Positions 15,860 through 26,716 are shown, numbered from the stretch's first letter. The stretch is 64,000 nt of DNA from Limnohabitans sp. (GCF_023910625.1 NZ_JAAVVW010000003.1:930001-994000); one strand, 5' to 3'. Numbers and translations are program-made. Notes: generated by a model from the letters alone, not told the origin.

Positions 15860-18499
15860 TCATGGTGCGATGACATGGTGCCAATACCGCTGACGCAAAG
15901 TCCGCTCGCATTCAACGTGGCCCGGTGACTGACTGCGCCAGGTGGCCGCGCCGCAACGGGTACTTTCCACCAGCAAAATGTCTTGTTCGCGGTAGCGCGC
16001 CACCACCGCTGGTGCCGGGTGACCAAAGCGGTTGCGGTAACCGGCCTGCACCAGGGCCAGCCGGGGTTGCAGGGCCTGCAAAAACGGCAAGCTCGAAGAG
16101 GTGTCACTGCCGTGATGGGGGGCCAGCAGCACATCCACCGGAGTCAGACCTTGTTGCACCAAGGCCCATTCCTGGGCCTGCTCGATGTCTCCTGTCAGCA
16201 GGGCCGAACCCTCGGCTGAGACGATGCGCAAAACACAACTGACTTCGTTGGGCCTGGGTTTTTGACGCCGAGCCGTTTCTGTGCTTTGGTCATCGGCAGC
16301 AAAAGGATGCAGCACCTCAAAGCTGACCCCATCCCAAATCCAGGACTGCCCCGCCTGGCAACGCGTCCTGGCTGGCCGCAAGGCATGCAAAGGGTGTTCG
16401 TCCTCCAAAGAGGTCCACAGCGCCGCCGTCTTTTGCATGGCCAGCACCGCAGCGGCTCCTCCAGTGTGGTCGCTGTCGCGGTGGCTGAGCATCAGCACAT
16501 CCAGCCGCTCCCCCATTTGCACCAGCAAAGGCACCAGCACGCGGTGCCCGGCATCGCTTTGGGTTGAATAGCGTGGTCCCGCGTCGAACAGCAGGCTGTG
16601 CCGGGCCGTACGCACCAGCACGGCGTTGCCCTGCCCCACATCGGCAGCGAGCAATTCCACCTGGCCGTGCAGCGGACGCGAAGCGGTCCAAAACAAGACG
16701 GGCCACATCAATGGCAAACACAGCAGCTTCCAAGACAAGGGCGTGCGCAGCACCAGCCCCCAGGCACCAACCAAGCCCAGAGCAGCCAGCCACCAGGGCG
16801 GCATGGCCCGGGACACGCTGGCCCACGGCCAATCCGACAGCCAGCCCAAAATGGTCGACATCGGTTGCAAAGCCGCTGAGGCCAAATCCCAAAAAGCGCT
16901 GACCATCACCCCCAACATGGCCAGCGGCGTGATCACCAGGGTCACCCAGGGAATGGCCAGCACATTGGCCAGCAAACCGACCAAGGACACCTGCCCGAAA
17001 AACAACAAAGTCAGCGGGGCCAAGGCCACCGTCACGGTGGCCTGCTCACGCAACAAGGCAAACAATGGACGCAGCAGCCCAATGCCCCAATCCGGTCCCG
17101 AGGATGCACCCCAATGGGGCAAAAAAGACCCCTCCCGTGCACCTTTACGCCCAGAAGGCGCGGTGCGCTCACCCCATTTTGGTGCATTTTGGAGCAACCT
17201 GGGGCCTGACCGGTCTGATGCCATCAACACCCCCACAGCCACAAAGCTCAACCAAAACCCGGGCTGCAACAAAGCCCAGGGGTCCCAAGCCAGCACGACC
17301 GCTGCAGCCATCAACCAGACCAAGGCTCGCGGCCAATCGCGCGCCGACAGTTTCAGGGTCACCACCACCAGCAGCATCAACCAAGTGCGTTGTGCGGGCA
17401 GCCCCCAACCGCTGAACACCGCATAAAAGCCAGCCAGCATCAAGCCCGAGATGGCCCCCACATGCACTGCTGGCCAACGCAAAGGCCCCGAGAACCCCCA
17501 GCGTGCCGACTGCCGCCAAGCCCAGGCCACCCAAGCCGAGGCCAGCCAGGCAAACATGGTGACGTGCAACCCCGAAATGCTCATCAGATGCGCCACCCCG
17601 GTGGCCCTGAAGACATCCCAATCACTGCGCTCAATCGCTGCCTGGTCACCGACCACCAGGGCGGCCAAGACGCCGGCGCGTCTGGCCGCCTCGGCATCGC
17701 TGCCCGGCCCCGCCAAATGCGTCAACAAACGGTCGCGCACCGTTTGACGCCAGCCCTCTATCGGATGCATCCAGGTGCTGCCCAGCCGCACTGGCGCTGG
17801 GTCTTTGGCGCGTTGACGGACATAACCGGTGGCCCGTATGCCCTGCTCCCACAGCCACAACTCGTAGTCAAAGCCTCGGGGATTCATGTGCCCGTGAGGC
17901 GCTTTCAAGCGCACCCGCAAACGCCAGCGTTCTCCGGGTTTGACCGGCTCAGGCAATGGCGACGCATTCCAGCCGCTGTCGTACAGGCCCTCTTGCCCGT
18001 ACCAGCCCAGGTACACCTGAGCAGGCAACTGTTTCGCCAAGTCCACCGGCTGCAAGGCCCCCGAGTGAGCCACCTGCCAGGCTTGTTCGATGCGAAATCG
18101 AAAGCGCCAGCCCCGGTCTTGTCGCTGGGGCATGGCTTGCACAACCCCCACCACATCCAGGTCCAACCCCTCCAGCGCTGGCGCGATGGCTGTCGAGCGC
18201 GACTGGGCGTGCAGGCCCGTCACGACAAATGCGGTCCACGCCCACAGCAAGGCCCAGGCCAGCAAGCGCCAGCGCTGCACCCCATCTACACGCCGCAGCG
18301 CCCAAGCACAGGCACAGCTCAGCGCCAAGCCCGACGCATAGCCCAGATCAGGCCACAAAGCGAGCTGTTGCAGCTGAAGGGCTACCCCCAGGCACCACGC
18401 CAAAAGGCACCAGCCCAACAGACGTGACCAAGCCATCGACATCATGCCGGGTGCTCCCGGGCACGGACTGTGGCCAGCCCAGACCCAGCTGTGCGGCAT
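15860..18499 (-). CDS. comEC: ComEC/Rec2 DNA-internalisation channel protein
   Basis: About 879 residues. An N-terminal hydrophobic stretch and DUF4131-type beta region precede the competence domain (LAALVVGDQAAIERSDWDVF, then VAHLMSISGLHVTM), many membrane helices, and a C-terminal metallo-beta-lactamase-like domain (LAADVGQGNAVLV, LMLSHRDSDHTGG, LLAPHHGSDTSSS). ComEC conducts transforming ssDNA across the inner membrane. An unusual hydrophilic segment is inserted between helices (DNA 17105-17186, see repeat). The start is uncertain: ATG 18499 has a GGGAGG upstream; the open frame reaches 18658, and 18445 is also possible. Gene neighbours are unrelated ATP-grasp loci. Confidence 0.88.
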   Translation of the reverse strand: MPHSWVWAGHSPCPGAPGMMSMAWSRLLGWCLLAWCLGVALQLQQLALWPDLGYASGLALSCACAWALRRVDGVQRWRLLAWALLWAWTAFVVTGLHAQSRSTAIAPALEGLDLDVVGVVQAMPQRQDRGWRFRFRIEQAWQVAHSGALQPVDLAKQLPAQVYLGWYGQEGLYDSGWNASPLPEPVKPGERWRLRVRLKAPHGHMNPRGFDYELWLWEQGIRATGYVRQRAKDPAPVRLGSTWMHPIEGWRQTVRDRLLTHLAGPGSDAEAARRAGVLAALVVGDQAAIERSDWDVFRATGVAHLMSISGLHVTMFAWLASAWVAWAWRQSARWGFSGPLRWPAVHVGAISGLMLAGFYAVFSGWGLPAQRTWLMLLVVVTLKLSARDWPRALVWLMAAAVVLAWDPWALLQPGFWLSFVAVGVLMASDRSGPRLLQNAPKWGERTAPSGRKGAREGSFLPHWGASSGPDWGIGLLRPLFALLREQATVTVALAPLTLLFFGQVSLVGLLANVLAIPWVTLVITPLAMLGVMVSAFWDLASAALQPMSTILGWLSDWPWASVSRAMPPWWLAALGLVGAWGLVLRTPLSWKLLCLPLMWPVLFWTASRPLHGQVELLAADVGQGNAVLVRTARHSLLFDAGPRYSTQSDAGHRVLVPLLVQMGERLDVLMLSHRDSDHTGGAAAVLAMQKTAALWTSLEDEHPLHALRPARTRCQAGQSWIWDGVSFEVLHPFAADDQSTETARRQKPRPNEVSCVLRIVSAEGSALLTGDIEQAQEWALVQQGLTPVDVLLAPHHGSDTSSSLPFLQALQPRLALVQAGYRNRFGHPAPAVVARYREQDILLVESTRCGAATWRSQSPGHVECERTLRQRYWHHVIAP
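17105..17186. repeat. inverted-repeat-bounded insertion inside comEC
   Basis: TGCACCCCAATGGGG at 17105-17119 and CCCCATTTTGGTGCA at 17172-17186 are near-perfect inverted copies (13 of 15 pairs). They bound a segment coding, on the minus strand, for a hydrophilic Trp/Gly/Ser/Arg-rich stretch that interrupts the membrane part of ComEC without breaking the frame. This looks like a miniature element that entered in frame, but no second copy is visible here. Confidence 0.45.
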
Positions 18500-18695
18500 C
18501 GGTTCATGGCAGCCTCCCTGATCAGGCAATGAATGAGAGCGGCGGCCTGTGATCCGCCTTTTCCAGTTCACGCACACGCCAGTACCAACCCGGCATGGCC
18601 GCCCATGGCTTGCGATGGCTGGCGCGTGTCTTGCTTGTTGTAACCGCCCAAGCTGCATTTGTCATGCGTGTAGCCCCTGTTGCGCTGAACGAGAT

Positions 18696-21600
18696 ATGTC
18701 GATACATGTTGCCCTGCACCACGTCACCCACTACACCTATGACCGTCCGGTGCAACTCGGCCCTCAGGTGATCCGCCTGCGTCCAGCGCCGCACAGCCGC
18801 AGCCGCATCCTGAGTTACAGCCTCCAGGTCGAGCCGGCAGAGCACTTCATCAACTGGCAGCAAGACGCTTTTGCCAATTACCAAGCGCGGCTGGTCTTTC
18901 CCAAGAAGACCAGAACCTTCAAGGTCACCGTGGACGTGGTCACCGAGATGGCGGTGTTCAACCCGTTCGACTTCTTTCTGGAGCCTTCGGCCGAGGAGGT
19001 GCCCTTCAATTACTCGGCTACCGTGCGGGAAGAGTTGCGGTCTTATCTTGACAAAGACCACAAGACCCCTTTGTTCAAACAATATCTGGCCAGCATGGAC
19101 CGCACGCGCCAGCGCACCATCGATTTTCTGGTGCAAGTCAACCAGCGTTTGCACCAGGATATCCGCTACACCATCCGTCTGGAACCCGGCGTGCAAACGC
19201 CAGAAGAAACACTCACACTCCAAAGCGGCTCCTGCCGCGACTCGGCCTGGCTTTTGGTGCAACTGTTTCGCCACATGAACATCGCGGCCCGCTTTGTTTC
19301 GGGCTACCTGATCCAACTGGCCCCCGATGTGAAATCGCTCGATGGTCCGAGCGGTACCGAAGTCGACTTCACCGACCTGCACGCCTGGTGCGAGGTGTAT
19401 CTGCCCGGCGCAGGCTGGGTCGGGCTGGACCCAACATCTGGCCTGCTGGCCGGCGAGGGTCCACATCCCGCTGGCCTGCACCCCGCAGCCGTCTGCCGCC
19501 TGCGCCCATTGAAGGCCTGATGGACGAATGCCGAGGTTGAGTTCCACCACGAGATGAGCGTGACGCGCATCCACGAATCGCCGCGCGTGACCAAGCCCTA
19601 CAGCGACGCGCAATGGGCCGATGTGCTGCAACTGGGTGAACAGGTGGACGCACAACTGTTTGAACAAGACGTGCGCCTGACCATGGGCGGCGAGCCCACT
19701 TTTGTGTCCACCCAAGACCGCGACGGGGCCGAGTGGAACACCGACGCCCTGGGCCCGACCAAGCGGGGCCTGGCCACCGAACTGGTGCACAAGCTGCGCC
19801 AGCAATACGGGCAAGGGGGCTTTTTGCACTTTGGCCAAGGCAAGTGGTACCCCGGCGAGCAATTGCCGCGCTGGGCACTCAGCATTTACTGGCGCGCGGA
19901 CGGCTTGCCCTGCTGGCAAGACCCATCCCTGCTTGCCGACGAACGCGCTCCGAGCCATCACACGAGCGCCGATGCCAAGCGTTTCATGCTGGGCCTCACG
20001 CAAGAGCTGGGCTTGCCCAGCGACACGGTGCTGCCTGGCTACGAGGACACCTGGTACTACCTCTGGCGCGAACGGCGATTGCCGGTGAACGTGGATCCGT
20101 TTGATGCCAAGTTGGATGACGAGATGGAGCGCATCCGCCTGCGCCGTGTTTTCAGCCAAGGTCTGGACCAAGCGGTGGGCTATGTGCTGCCGAATTCAAC
20201 CGTTGGAAACCGCCGTACCCGACTTGAGCGGTCCGCAGTGGCAAACCGGCCGCTGGTTTTTGCGCGACGAACGCCTGTACCTGATGCCCGGTGATTCCAG
20301 CATGGGCTGGCGTCTGCCGCTGGACTCGCTGCCCTGGGCCGCGCCCACCGACCGCTGGCACCTGATGGAGCAGGACCCCTTCTCACCACATCTCTCGCCG
20401 CGCATGGCTTTGCCCACAGCTCCCCAGGTCGCTGTGCAGCCAAGGCACATCACGGCAAGCCCTGCCGCCAGTGCAACCGCCGCGCAAGCCGTACCTGTTA
20501 AGTTCCAGTCCGATCCGTCAGTAGTGCGCACCGCCCTTTGCGTGGAAGTGCGCGACCCGAACCGCGCCAACGGACCCAGGGCCGAAGCCAAAGTCCTGGC
20601 CAAGGGCGAAAAGTCTGGAGTGCAATCCGGCGTGCTCTATGTTTTCATGCCGCCGTTGGCGCGGCTCGAAGACTACCTGGCACTGGTCAGGGCCGTGGAA
20701 GCCACGGCGTTCAAGTTGGGCATGAAAATCGTCATGGAAGGCTACCCGCCACCACGCGATCCGCGCCTCAAACTGCTGCAAGTCACACCCGACCCTGGGG
20801 TGATCGAGGTCAACATCCACCCCGTCCACAACTGGACCGAGCTGGTGGCGAACACCGAATTTTTGTACCAAGCCGCGTTTGAAACACGCCTGTCGGCCGA
20901 AAAGTTCATGACCGACGGCCGCCACACCGGCACCGGCGGCGGCAACCACATGGTGTTGGGCGGGGCGACGCCTGCCGACAGCCCTTTTTTGCGCCGCCCC
21001 GAGTTGCTGGCCAGCCTCATTCTTTACTGGCACAACCACCCGAGCCTGAGCTATCTGTTCAGCGGCCTGTTCATCGGCCCGACCAGCCAAGCGCCGCGTG
21101 TGGACGAGGCACGCAACGACCAGGTCTATGAGTTGGAAATCGCCCTGCGCGAGATCATGCGCAACCGCCAAAAATACGGGGAGCGCACAGAACCACACGA
21201 AGCGGGTGAACGTGGGGGCCTCGATCCTTACATGCCCCCTTGGGTGGTTGACCGCACGCTGCGCAACATCCTGGTGGACGTGACTGGCAACACGCACCGC
21301 AGCGAGTTTTGCATCGACAAGATGTATTCACCAGACAGCAGCACCGGGCGCTTGGGCCTGTTGGAGCTGAGGGCTTTTGAAATGCCGCCCCATGCTCGGA
21401 TGAGCATCGTGCAGCAACTGCTGCTGCGCGCGCTGGTCGCCCGCTTTTGGGACGCAGCCTATTCAGCGCCTGTGACCCGCTGGGGCACCGAGCTGCACGA
21501 CCGTTTCATGTTGCCCTACTGGATCCGCAAGGACTTTGATGACGTGCTGACCGAGTTGGGCGATGCGGGCTTTCACTTTGACCCCAGCTGGTTTGCGCCG

Positions 21601-22176
21601 CATTTTGAGTTCCGCTTCCCGCTGGTCGGGCAGTTCGAGTTGGATGGTGCGGTACTCACCCTGCGCAACGCCCTGGAGCCTTGGCACGTGATGGGCGAAC
21701 AAAGCAGTGCGGGCGGCACCGCCCGCTATGTGGACTCGTCCCTCGAGCGCATCGAAGTCCATGTGACGGGCATGAACCCGGCGCGCCACTGCGTCACGGT
21801 CAACAGCCACCCCCTGCCCCTGCAGCCTACTGGCGTGGTGGGCGAGTACGTGGCCAGCGTGCGCTACAAGGCCTGGAACCCGCCCTCGTCGCTGCACCCG
21901 AGCATTGGCGTGCACGCGCCGCTGACGGTGGACCTGGTGGACACCTGGATGAAGCGCTCGATGGGCGGCTGCCAGTACCACGTCGTTCACCCCGGCGGCC
22001 GCAATTACGACACTTTCCCGGTCAATGCCTACGAGGCTGAAAGCCGGCGACTGGCGCGCTTTTTCCGCATGGGGCATACCCCCGGCGCGCTGCGCCAAAT
22101 GCCCATCCCCAGCCCCAACACCCGCCTGCACGCCAGCGCCGAGTTCCCCTACACCCTGGACTTGCGGCGAGTCTGA
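18696..22176 (+). pseudogene. transglutaminase-like/DUF2126 fusion protein, frameshifted as given
   Basis: Repaired, this is an approximately 1158-residue protein: an N-terminal transglutaminase-like cysteine-peptidase fold (SGSCRDSAW, FTDLHAWCEVYLPG, VGLDPTSG giving Cys-His-Asp) fused to DUF2126 (LTMGGEPTFVSTQDRDGAEW, GTGGGNHMVLGG, FCIDKMYSPDSSTGRLGLLE). It belongs to predicted ATP-grasp peptide-modification systems. Keeping the family reading needs removal of an extra C at about 19461, T at 19501, C at about 19531 and A at about 20193. The first three cancel; the fourth shifts the rest. The start at 18696 excludes a non-homologous upstream extension to 18549. The ATP-grasp/alpha-E fusion follows 17 bases later. 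Confidence 0.85.
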
Positions 22177-22193
22177 TCAGCGACAATCTCAGG

Positions 22194-24887
22194 ATGCATG
22201 ACACCTCGCCCTTACAGGATCGCACACCTGAAGTGCAGACCATGACTTGGCTGGCACTGCAACAAGAACGTGCCCCTGCGGGGCACTGGGACGAACTGCG
22301 GGGACAGCCCAGCCCAGCAGACCCAACGCAAACGCAAACCCTGACGGCAACACCAAACCAGAGCCCCGGTGCAAGCGAGTCAACCCCTGGCAGCAACACG
22401 GTCAGCAAGCCATGGCAAAACTTTGTGGCTCCCTTACACCCAGACCCGACCACTCGAGCGACTGAGCTCAACGCCAGCATGGCCCACTTGCAACGGCAAG
22501 TGCGCGACAACGGCATCACCTATAACGTGTATGCCTGCGCCGACCAGCCGCAACGCCCCTGGTCACTCGACCTGTTTCCGCTCATGCTGGAGCACAAGGA
22601 CTGGCTGCAGATCGAAGCAGGCGTGGTACAGCGCATGCAATTGCTCGAAAGCATCATGGCCGACGCCTATGGGCCGCAGCAACTGGTGCTCAGCGGCCAG
22701 TTGCCTGCCGCCCTGGTGCAAGGCCACCCTGGTTATCTGCCAGCCATGCATGGCGTTGCCCCAGTCGGCGGGCGGTATTTATCGCTGGCCGCGTTTGACC
22801 TGGCACGCGGACCAGAGGGCTGTTGGTGGTTGTTGTCGCAACGCACCCAGGCCCCGTCCGGGCTGGGCTACTTGCTGGAAAACCGGCAAATCGTCTCACG
22901 CCAGTTTCCGCAAGCCTTCGAATCCTTTCCGGTGCAGCGCCTGGCCGAGACCTACCGCACCCTGATTGATGGCATCAAGGCGCGCAGCCCGGCGGGAGCC
23001 TCAGCGCACATCGCACTGCTGACCCCCGGCCCCTACAACGAAACTTACTTCGAACACGCCTACCTGGCCCGCTACCTGGGCCTGAGCCTGGTCCAGGGCA
23101 ACGACTTGACCGTCCGCGACGAAAAGCTTTACCTCAAAACCCTGCAAGGCCTGCAGCCCGTGCACGGCTTGCTCAAGCGAGTGGACGACGACTGGCTCGA
23201 TCCGCTGGAGCTGCGCACCGAATCCACGCTGGGCGTCCCCGGATTGCTGCAAGCGGTGCGCAGCGGCCATCTGCTGGTGGCCAACACGCCGGGCTCGGGT
23301 TTTCTGGAGTCGAACGCCTTGCTGGGCTTCATGCCTGCGCTGGCACGTGACCTGATGGGGCAGTCGTTGCAACTGCCCGCCATTCCCAGCTGGTGGTGCG
23401 GCGAAGCGGCTGCACTGCACGACGTGCTGCCGCGCCTGAAAACCTGCGTCATCAAGCCCACCTACCCTTACCACAGCGACCGCCAATGCTTCGAGTCCGT
23501 GCCGGGACACACCCTGTCGCGCCGCGAACAAGACGAATGGGCTGGCCGCATCCTGCGTGATCCGGACGCGCACACCCTGCAGTCGTGGTTGCCACTGTCA
23601 CACCAGCCCACCTGGCACATCGGTGCCCAGGGCACGCCCTGCATCCAGTCACGCCCTGTGGTGCTGCGCGTGTTCGCCGTGACCGACGCGCAGGGTGGCT
23701 GGCAAGTCCTGCCCGGAGGCTTGGCCCGCTTGGGCACGCGCGAGGGCATCGCCTCGATGCAACGCGGCGGCTCCAGTGCCGATGTATGGGTGCAAAGTAC
23801 CGCGCCAACGCCAACGCCAACACAGGCTTTTGCACCTGTGCCCCGAACCGCTGGCGGCAACGCCCCTGCGCAACCACAACAACTGGTGACCAGCCGCGCC
23901 GCCGAAAACCTGTTCTGGATGGGCCGCTACACCGAGCGCACCGAGAACACCCTGCGCCTGGTGCGCCTGAGCCTGGAAATTCTCGGCAGCGAAAACCAGC
24001 ACCTGACGTGTCTGTTGAACTTCATCAACCGAATGGCCTCCCGCCATGGCATGGTGCGTGCGGGCACGCCTGCGGCCGTGCAAGCGCACCGCGTGTTTGA
24101 GCGTTCACTGATCGCAGGCCTGTGGGACCAGGAGCTGGCTACCAGCGTGGGCTTTAATTTGCGCGCCGTGCGACTGGCCGCTGCTTCGGTACGCGAGCGC
24201 CTGTCGCCCGAGCACTGGCGTTTGCTGGAACAAGCCGAGGCACGGTTTTTCAGTTCCCCGACGCACACCAGCTTGCCAGACACTCTGACCGTTCAAAGCT
24301 TGCTGACCGACACCAGTCAGATGTTGGCCGCCCTCACGGGCGCTCAAACCGACCGCATGAGCCGGGACGATGGCTGGCGGTTGCTGTCCATTGGCCGCCA
24401 CATCGAGCGGCTGGAGTTTTTGTCCACGGCCCTGAGTGAGGCCGTAACGCTGGGCTTGATCGGAGAGCAAGCCGGGTTTGACACCGTGCTTGACCTGTTT
24501 GACAGCACCATCAGCTTCCATGCCCAGTACCAGCAAAGCCGAACGCCCCAGGCGCTGCTGAACTTGCTGGTGACCCACCCCGACAACCCGCGCTCCCTGG
24601 GCTGGGTGGCCCACACCTTGCGCGGGCGCCTTCGCCGCATGGCCCCGCTGGCCGATGGTGCCACACTGCCCCTGTCCGATGGGGTACCGCATTTGATCGA
24701 GCTGCGTGCCGAATCACTTTGGCCTTTGACCGACTCTTGGCCCGATGCAGGCGCTGAACTGCCCCTCACCCTGCCGTTGCTGACCACCTTGGCGCAGTGT
24801 CAAGCTGCTGCGCGTGAGATCTCCGACCGACTGTGCGCCCTGTTTTTCAGTCACAGTGGGCAAGCCCGTTACAGCGTGGGTGCTTGA
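22194..24887 (+). CDS. ATP-grasp (DUF404/DUF407) and alpha-E (DUF403) fusion protein
   Basis: An 897-residue fusion of the two families that are separate genes at 13332-15788. Residues about 80-540 hold the circularly permuted ATP-grasp part (NGITYNVYA, RGPEGCWWLLSQRTQAPSGLGYLLENRQIV, LLTPGPYNETYFEHAYLARYLGL, VDDDWLDPLELR). After a Pro/Thr linker (APTPTPTQAF) residues about 560-890 are alpha-E (SRAAENLFWMGRYTERTENT). Predicted to ligate amino acids to an unknown acceptor. The first 60-80 residues look low-complexity, so the start could be later (for example ATG 22242). It sits between two transglutaminase genes. Confidence 0.88.
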   Translation: MHDTSPLQDRTPEVQTMTWLALQQERAPAGHWDELRGQPSPADPTQTQTLTATPNQSPGASESTPGSNTVSKPWQNFVAPLHPDPTTRATELNASMAHLQRQVRDNGITYNVYACADQPQRPWSLDLFPLMLEHKDWLQIEAGVVQRMQLLESIMADAYGPQQLVLSGQLPAALVQGHPGYLPAMHGVAPVGGRYLSLAAFDLARGPEGCWWLLSQRTQAPSGLGYLLENRQIVSRQFPQAFESFPVQRLAETYRTLIDGIKARSPAGASAHIALLTPGPYNETYFEHAYLARYLGLSLVQGNDLTVRDEKLYLKTLQGLQPVHGLLKRVDDDWLDPLELRTESTLGVPGLLQAVRSGHLLVANTPGSGFLESNALLGFMPALARDLMGQSLQLPAIPSWWCGEAAALHDVLPRLKTCVIKPTYPYHSDRQCFESVPGHTLSRREQDEWAGRILRDPDAHTLQSWLPLSHQPTWHIGAQGTPCIQSRPVVLRVFAVTDAQGGWQVLPGGLARLGTREGIASMQRGGSSADVWVQSTAPTPTPTQAFAPVPRTAGGNAPAQPQQLVTSRAAENLFWMGRYTERTENTLRLVRLSLEILGSENQHLTCLLNFINRMASRHGMVRAGTPAAVQAHRVFERSLIAGLWDQELATSVGFNLRAVRLAAASVRERLSPEHWRLLEQAEARFFSSPTHTSLPDTLTVQSLLTDTSQMLAALTGAQTDRMSRDDGWRLLSIGRHIERLEFLSTALSEAVTLGLIGEQAGFDTVLDLFDSTISFHAQYQQSRTPQALLNLLVTHPDNPRSLGWVAHTLRGRLRRMAPLADGATLPLSDGVPHLIELRAESLWPLTDSWPDAGAELPLTLPLLTTLAQCQAAAREISDRLCALFFSHSGQARYSVGA

Positions 24888-24900
24888 AATCCGACCCCCT

Positions 24901-25798
24901 ATGCGCCTGGCCATCACCCATGATACCTGCTACCGCTACAGCCCGGCGGTCCAAACCGCGCAGCATGTGGCGCACCTGCAGCCGTCCAACACCCCTGGAC
25001 AAACGGTGCTGTGCCACGTGATGCACATCGAGCCGCACGCGCAGGTTCAACACAACATCGATGCTTTTTTCCAACCACCGCGCCTACTGGGCCCTGACTC
25101 GGCCACACGATGGCCTGATGGTGCGCGCCTACAGCGAAATCGAAACCACTTGCGTGCCACCGGCCACTGCCAGCCAAAGCTGGGAATCGGTGCGCGACCA
25201 TTTCCGCTACCGAGGGGGCAGAGCTGGCGATGTGCACAGCCGATTCGTGTTCGGTTCGCACCACGCACCTGTACACGAAGCATTCCTGGCCTATGCCCAA
25301 AAGAGCTTCAGCCCCGGTCGCCCGCTCATGCCAGCGGCGCAAGAACTCACCGCGCGCATGTACAGCGACTTTCTATACGAAAGCGCCAGCACCGACATCA
25401 ACACCCCTGCCCTGCAGGCGCTGCAAGCGCGACGCGGTGTGTGCCAGGACTTCGCGCACATCTTGTTGGCTTGTTTGCGTTCTATGGGCCTGGCGGCGCG
25501 CTACGTCAGCGGCTACCTGCTGACCGAACCGCCTCCGGGCCAAGCCCGACTGCTGGGCAGCGACGCATCCCACGCCTGGGCCTCGGTCTACCTGCCCGAA
25601 TTGGCCGGCCACCCCTGCCAGGGCTGGCTCGACCTGGACCCCACCAACAACCGCACAGGCCTGGCCAGCCCGGGCCAGGACTATGCGCAACTGGCCGTAG
25701 GTCGCGACTTTGCCGACGTATCGCCGCTGCGCGGGGTATTGCAAGGGGGCGGCGCGCACACGCTGGAGGTAGCGGTCACGGTGACGCCACTGGCGTGA
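24901..25798 (+). pseudogene. transglutaminase-like protein, one frameshift as given
   Basis: Repaired length is 298 residues. The N-terminal bacterial transglutaminase domain (MRLAITHDTCYRYSPAVQTA) runs to HNIDAF; there a run of six T at 25065-25070 carries one base too many, and the frame continues as SNHRAYWALTRPHDG. The catalytic parts RRGVCQDFAHILLACLRSMG, ASHAWASVYLP and LDLDPTNNR are intact, giving the Cys-His-Asp triad. It follows the ATP-grasp/alpha-E gene by 13 bases, so the three plus-strand genes form one operon. A homopolymer insertion suggests a sequencing error. Confidence 0.83.
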
Positions 25799-26707
25799 TC
25801 ATCCCCTGGGGTGATGCTGGGCATGAAGCGTCTTGAGCCGCTCACGCGCCACGTGGGTGTAGATGGTGGTGGTCGAGATATCGGCGTGCCCCAACAGCAT
25901 TTGCACTGCCCGCAAATCAGCCCCGTGGTTCAGCAAGTGCGTGGCAAAGGCGTGGCGCAAGGTGTGCGGTGACAGCGGCGCGGTGATGCCCGCCTCGATC
26001 GCGTAGCGCTTGACCAAATTCCAAAACATGACGCGCGACATGCCTGTGCCGGGCTTGGGGCCGCTGGTGGTGATGAACAGGTCTTCGGTTTGCCGCTGGT
26101 CCAGCATGGCGGGCCTGGCCTGCGCCATGTAACGCTGCAGCCATTCTCGGGCTTCTTCGCCAAAAGGGACCAAGCGCTCCTTGCTGCCTTTGCCCATGAT
26201 GCGCAGCACGCCTTCATTCAAGGACACATGCAGCGTTTTGAGGCCGACCAACTCGCTCACCCGCAAGCCGCTGGCGTACATCAGTTCCAGCATGGCGCGG
26301 TCTCGCAAACCCCGATGGGTGCCCACATCCGGCGCACACAACAAAGCATCCACTTGGGCCTCGCCCAGCGTCTTTGGCACACGCAGCGCTTGCTTGGCCG
26401 CCAACATGCGCAAGGTGGGGTCTACCGCCAACAGGCGCTCACGCAATGCCCAACGGAAGAAACGCTTGAACACAGTGAGCCTGCGGTTGGCCGAAGTGGC
26501 CTTGGTCTGGCCATGGCGCTCGGCAAAGTAAGCCTGCAGGTGGTGTTCTTGGGTATCCTCGAGTGCCAACTTGTGCGTTGAATCAAGCCAGTTGGCATAG
26601 AGGAAAAGATCTTGGCGGTAAGCCGCCAAGGTGTTGGCGGCCAGTCCGTCCTCCAACCAGAGAGCCTCGGCAAAGCTGTCGATCGCCTTCTGGCTGGTCT
26701 CAAGCAT
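25799..26707 (-). CDS. xerD: site-specific tyrosine recombinase XerD
   Basis: A 302-residue XerC/D recombinase. An N-terminal SAM-like core-binding domain (DGLAANTLAAYRQDL) precedes the catalytic domain with Arg in ASGLRVSELVGL, Lys in GKGSKERLVPFG, HTLRHAFATHLL (His and Arg), LGHADISTTTIYTHV (His and the nucleophile Tyr). It resolves chromosome dimers at dif with XerC. Housekeeping length and composition argue against a phage integrase. It ends convergently against the transglutaminase gene, one base away. Confidence 0.92.
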   Translation of the reverse strand: MLETSQKAIDSFAEALWLEDGLAANTLAAYRQDLFLYANWLDSTHKLALEDTQEHHLQAYFAERHGQTKATSANRRLTVFKRFFRWALRERLLAVDPTLRMLAAKQALRVPKTLGEAQVDALLCAPDVGTHRGLRDRAMLELMYASGLRVSELVGLKTLHVSLNEGVLRIMGKGSKERLVPFGEEAREWLQRYMAQARPAMLDQRQTEDLFITTSGPKPGTGMSRVMFWNLVKRYAIEAGITAPLSPHTLRHAFATHLLNHGADLRAVQMLLGHADISTTTIYTHVARERLKTLHAQHHPRG

Positions 26708-26716
26708 GGACTGTGA

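Noticed and set aside
25799..26707. The tyrosine recombinase as an integrase that mobilised the nearby island
   Set aside because: The sequence is a standard-length housekeeping XerD, it lies 12 kb from the island, and no attachment-site repeats were seen.
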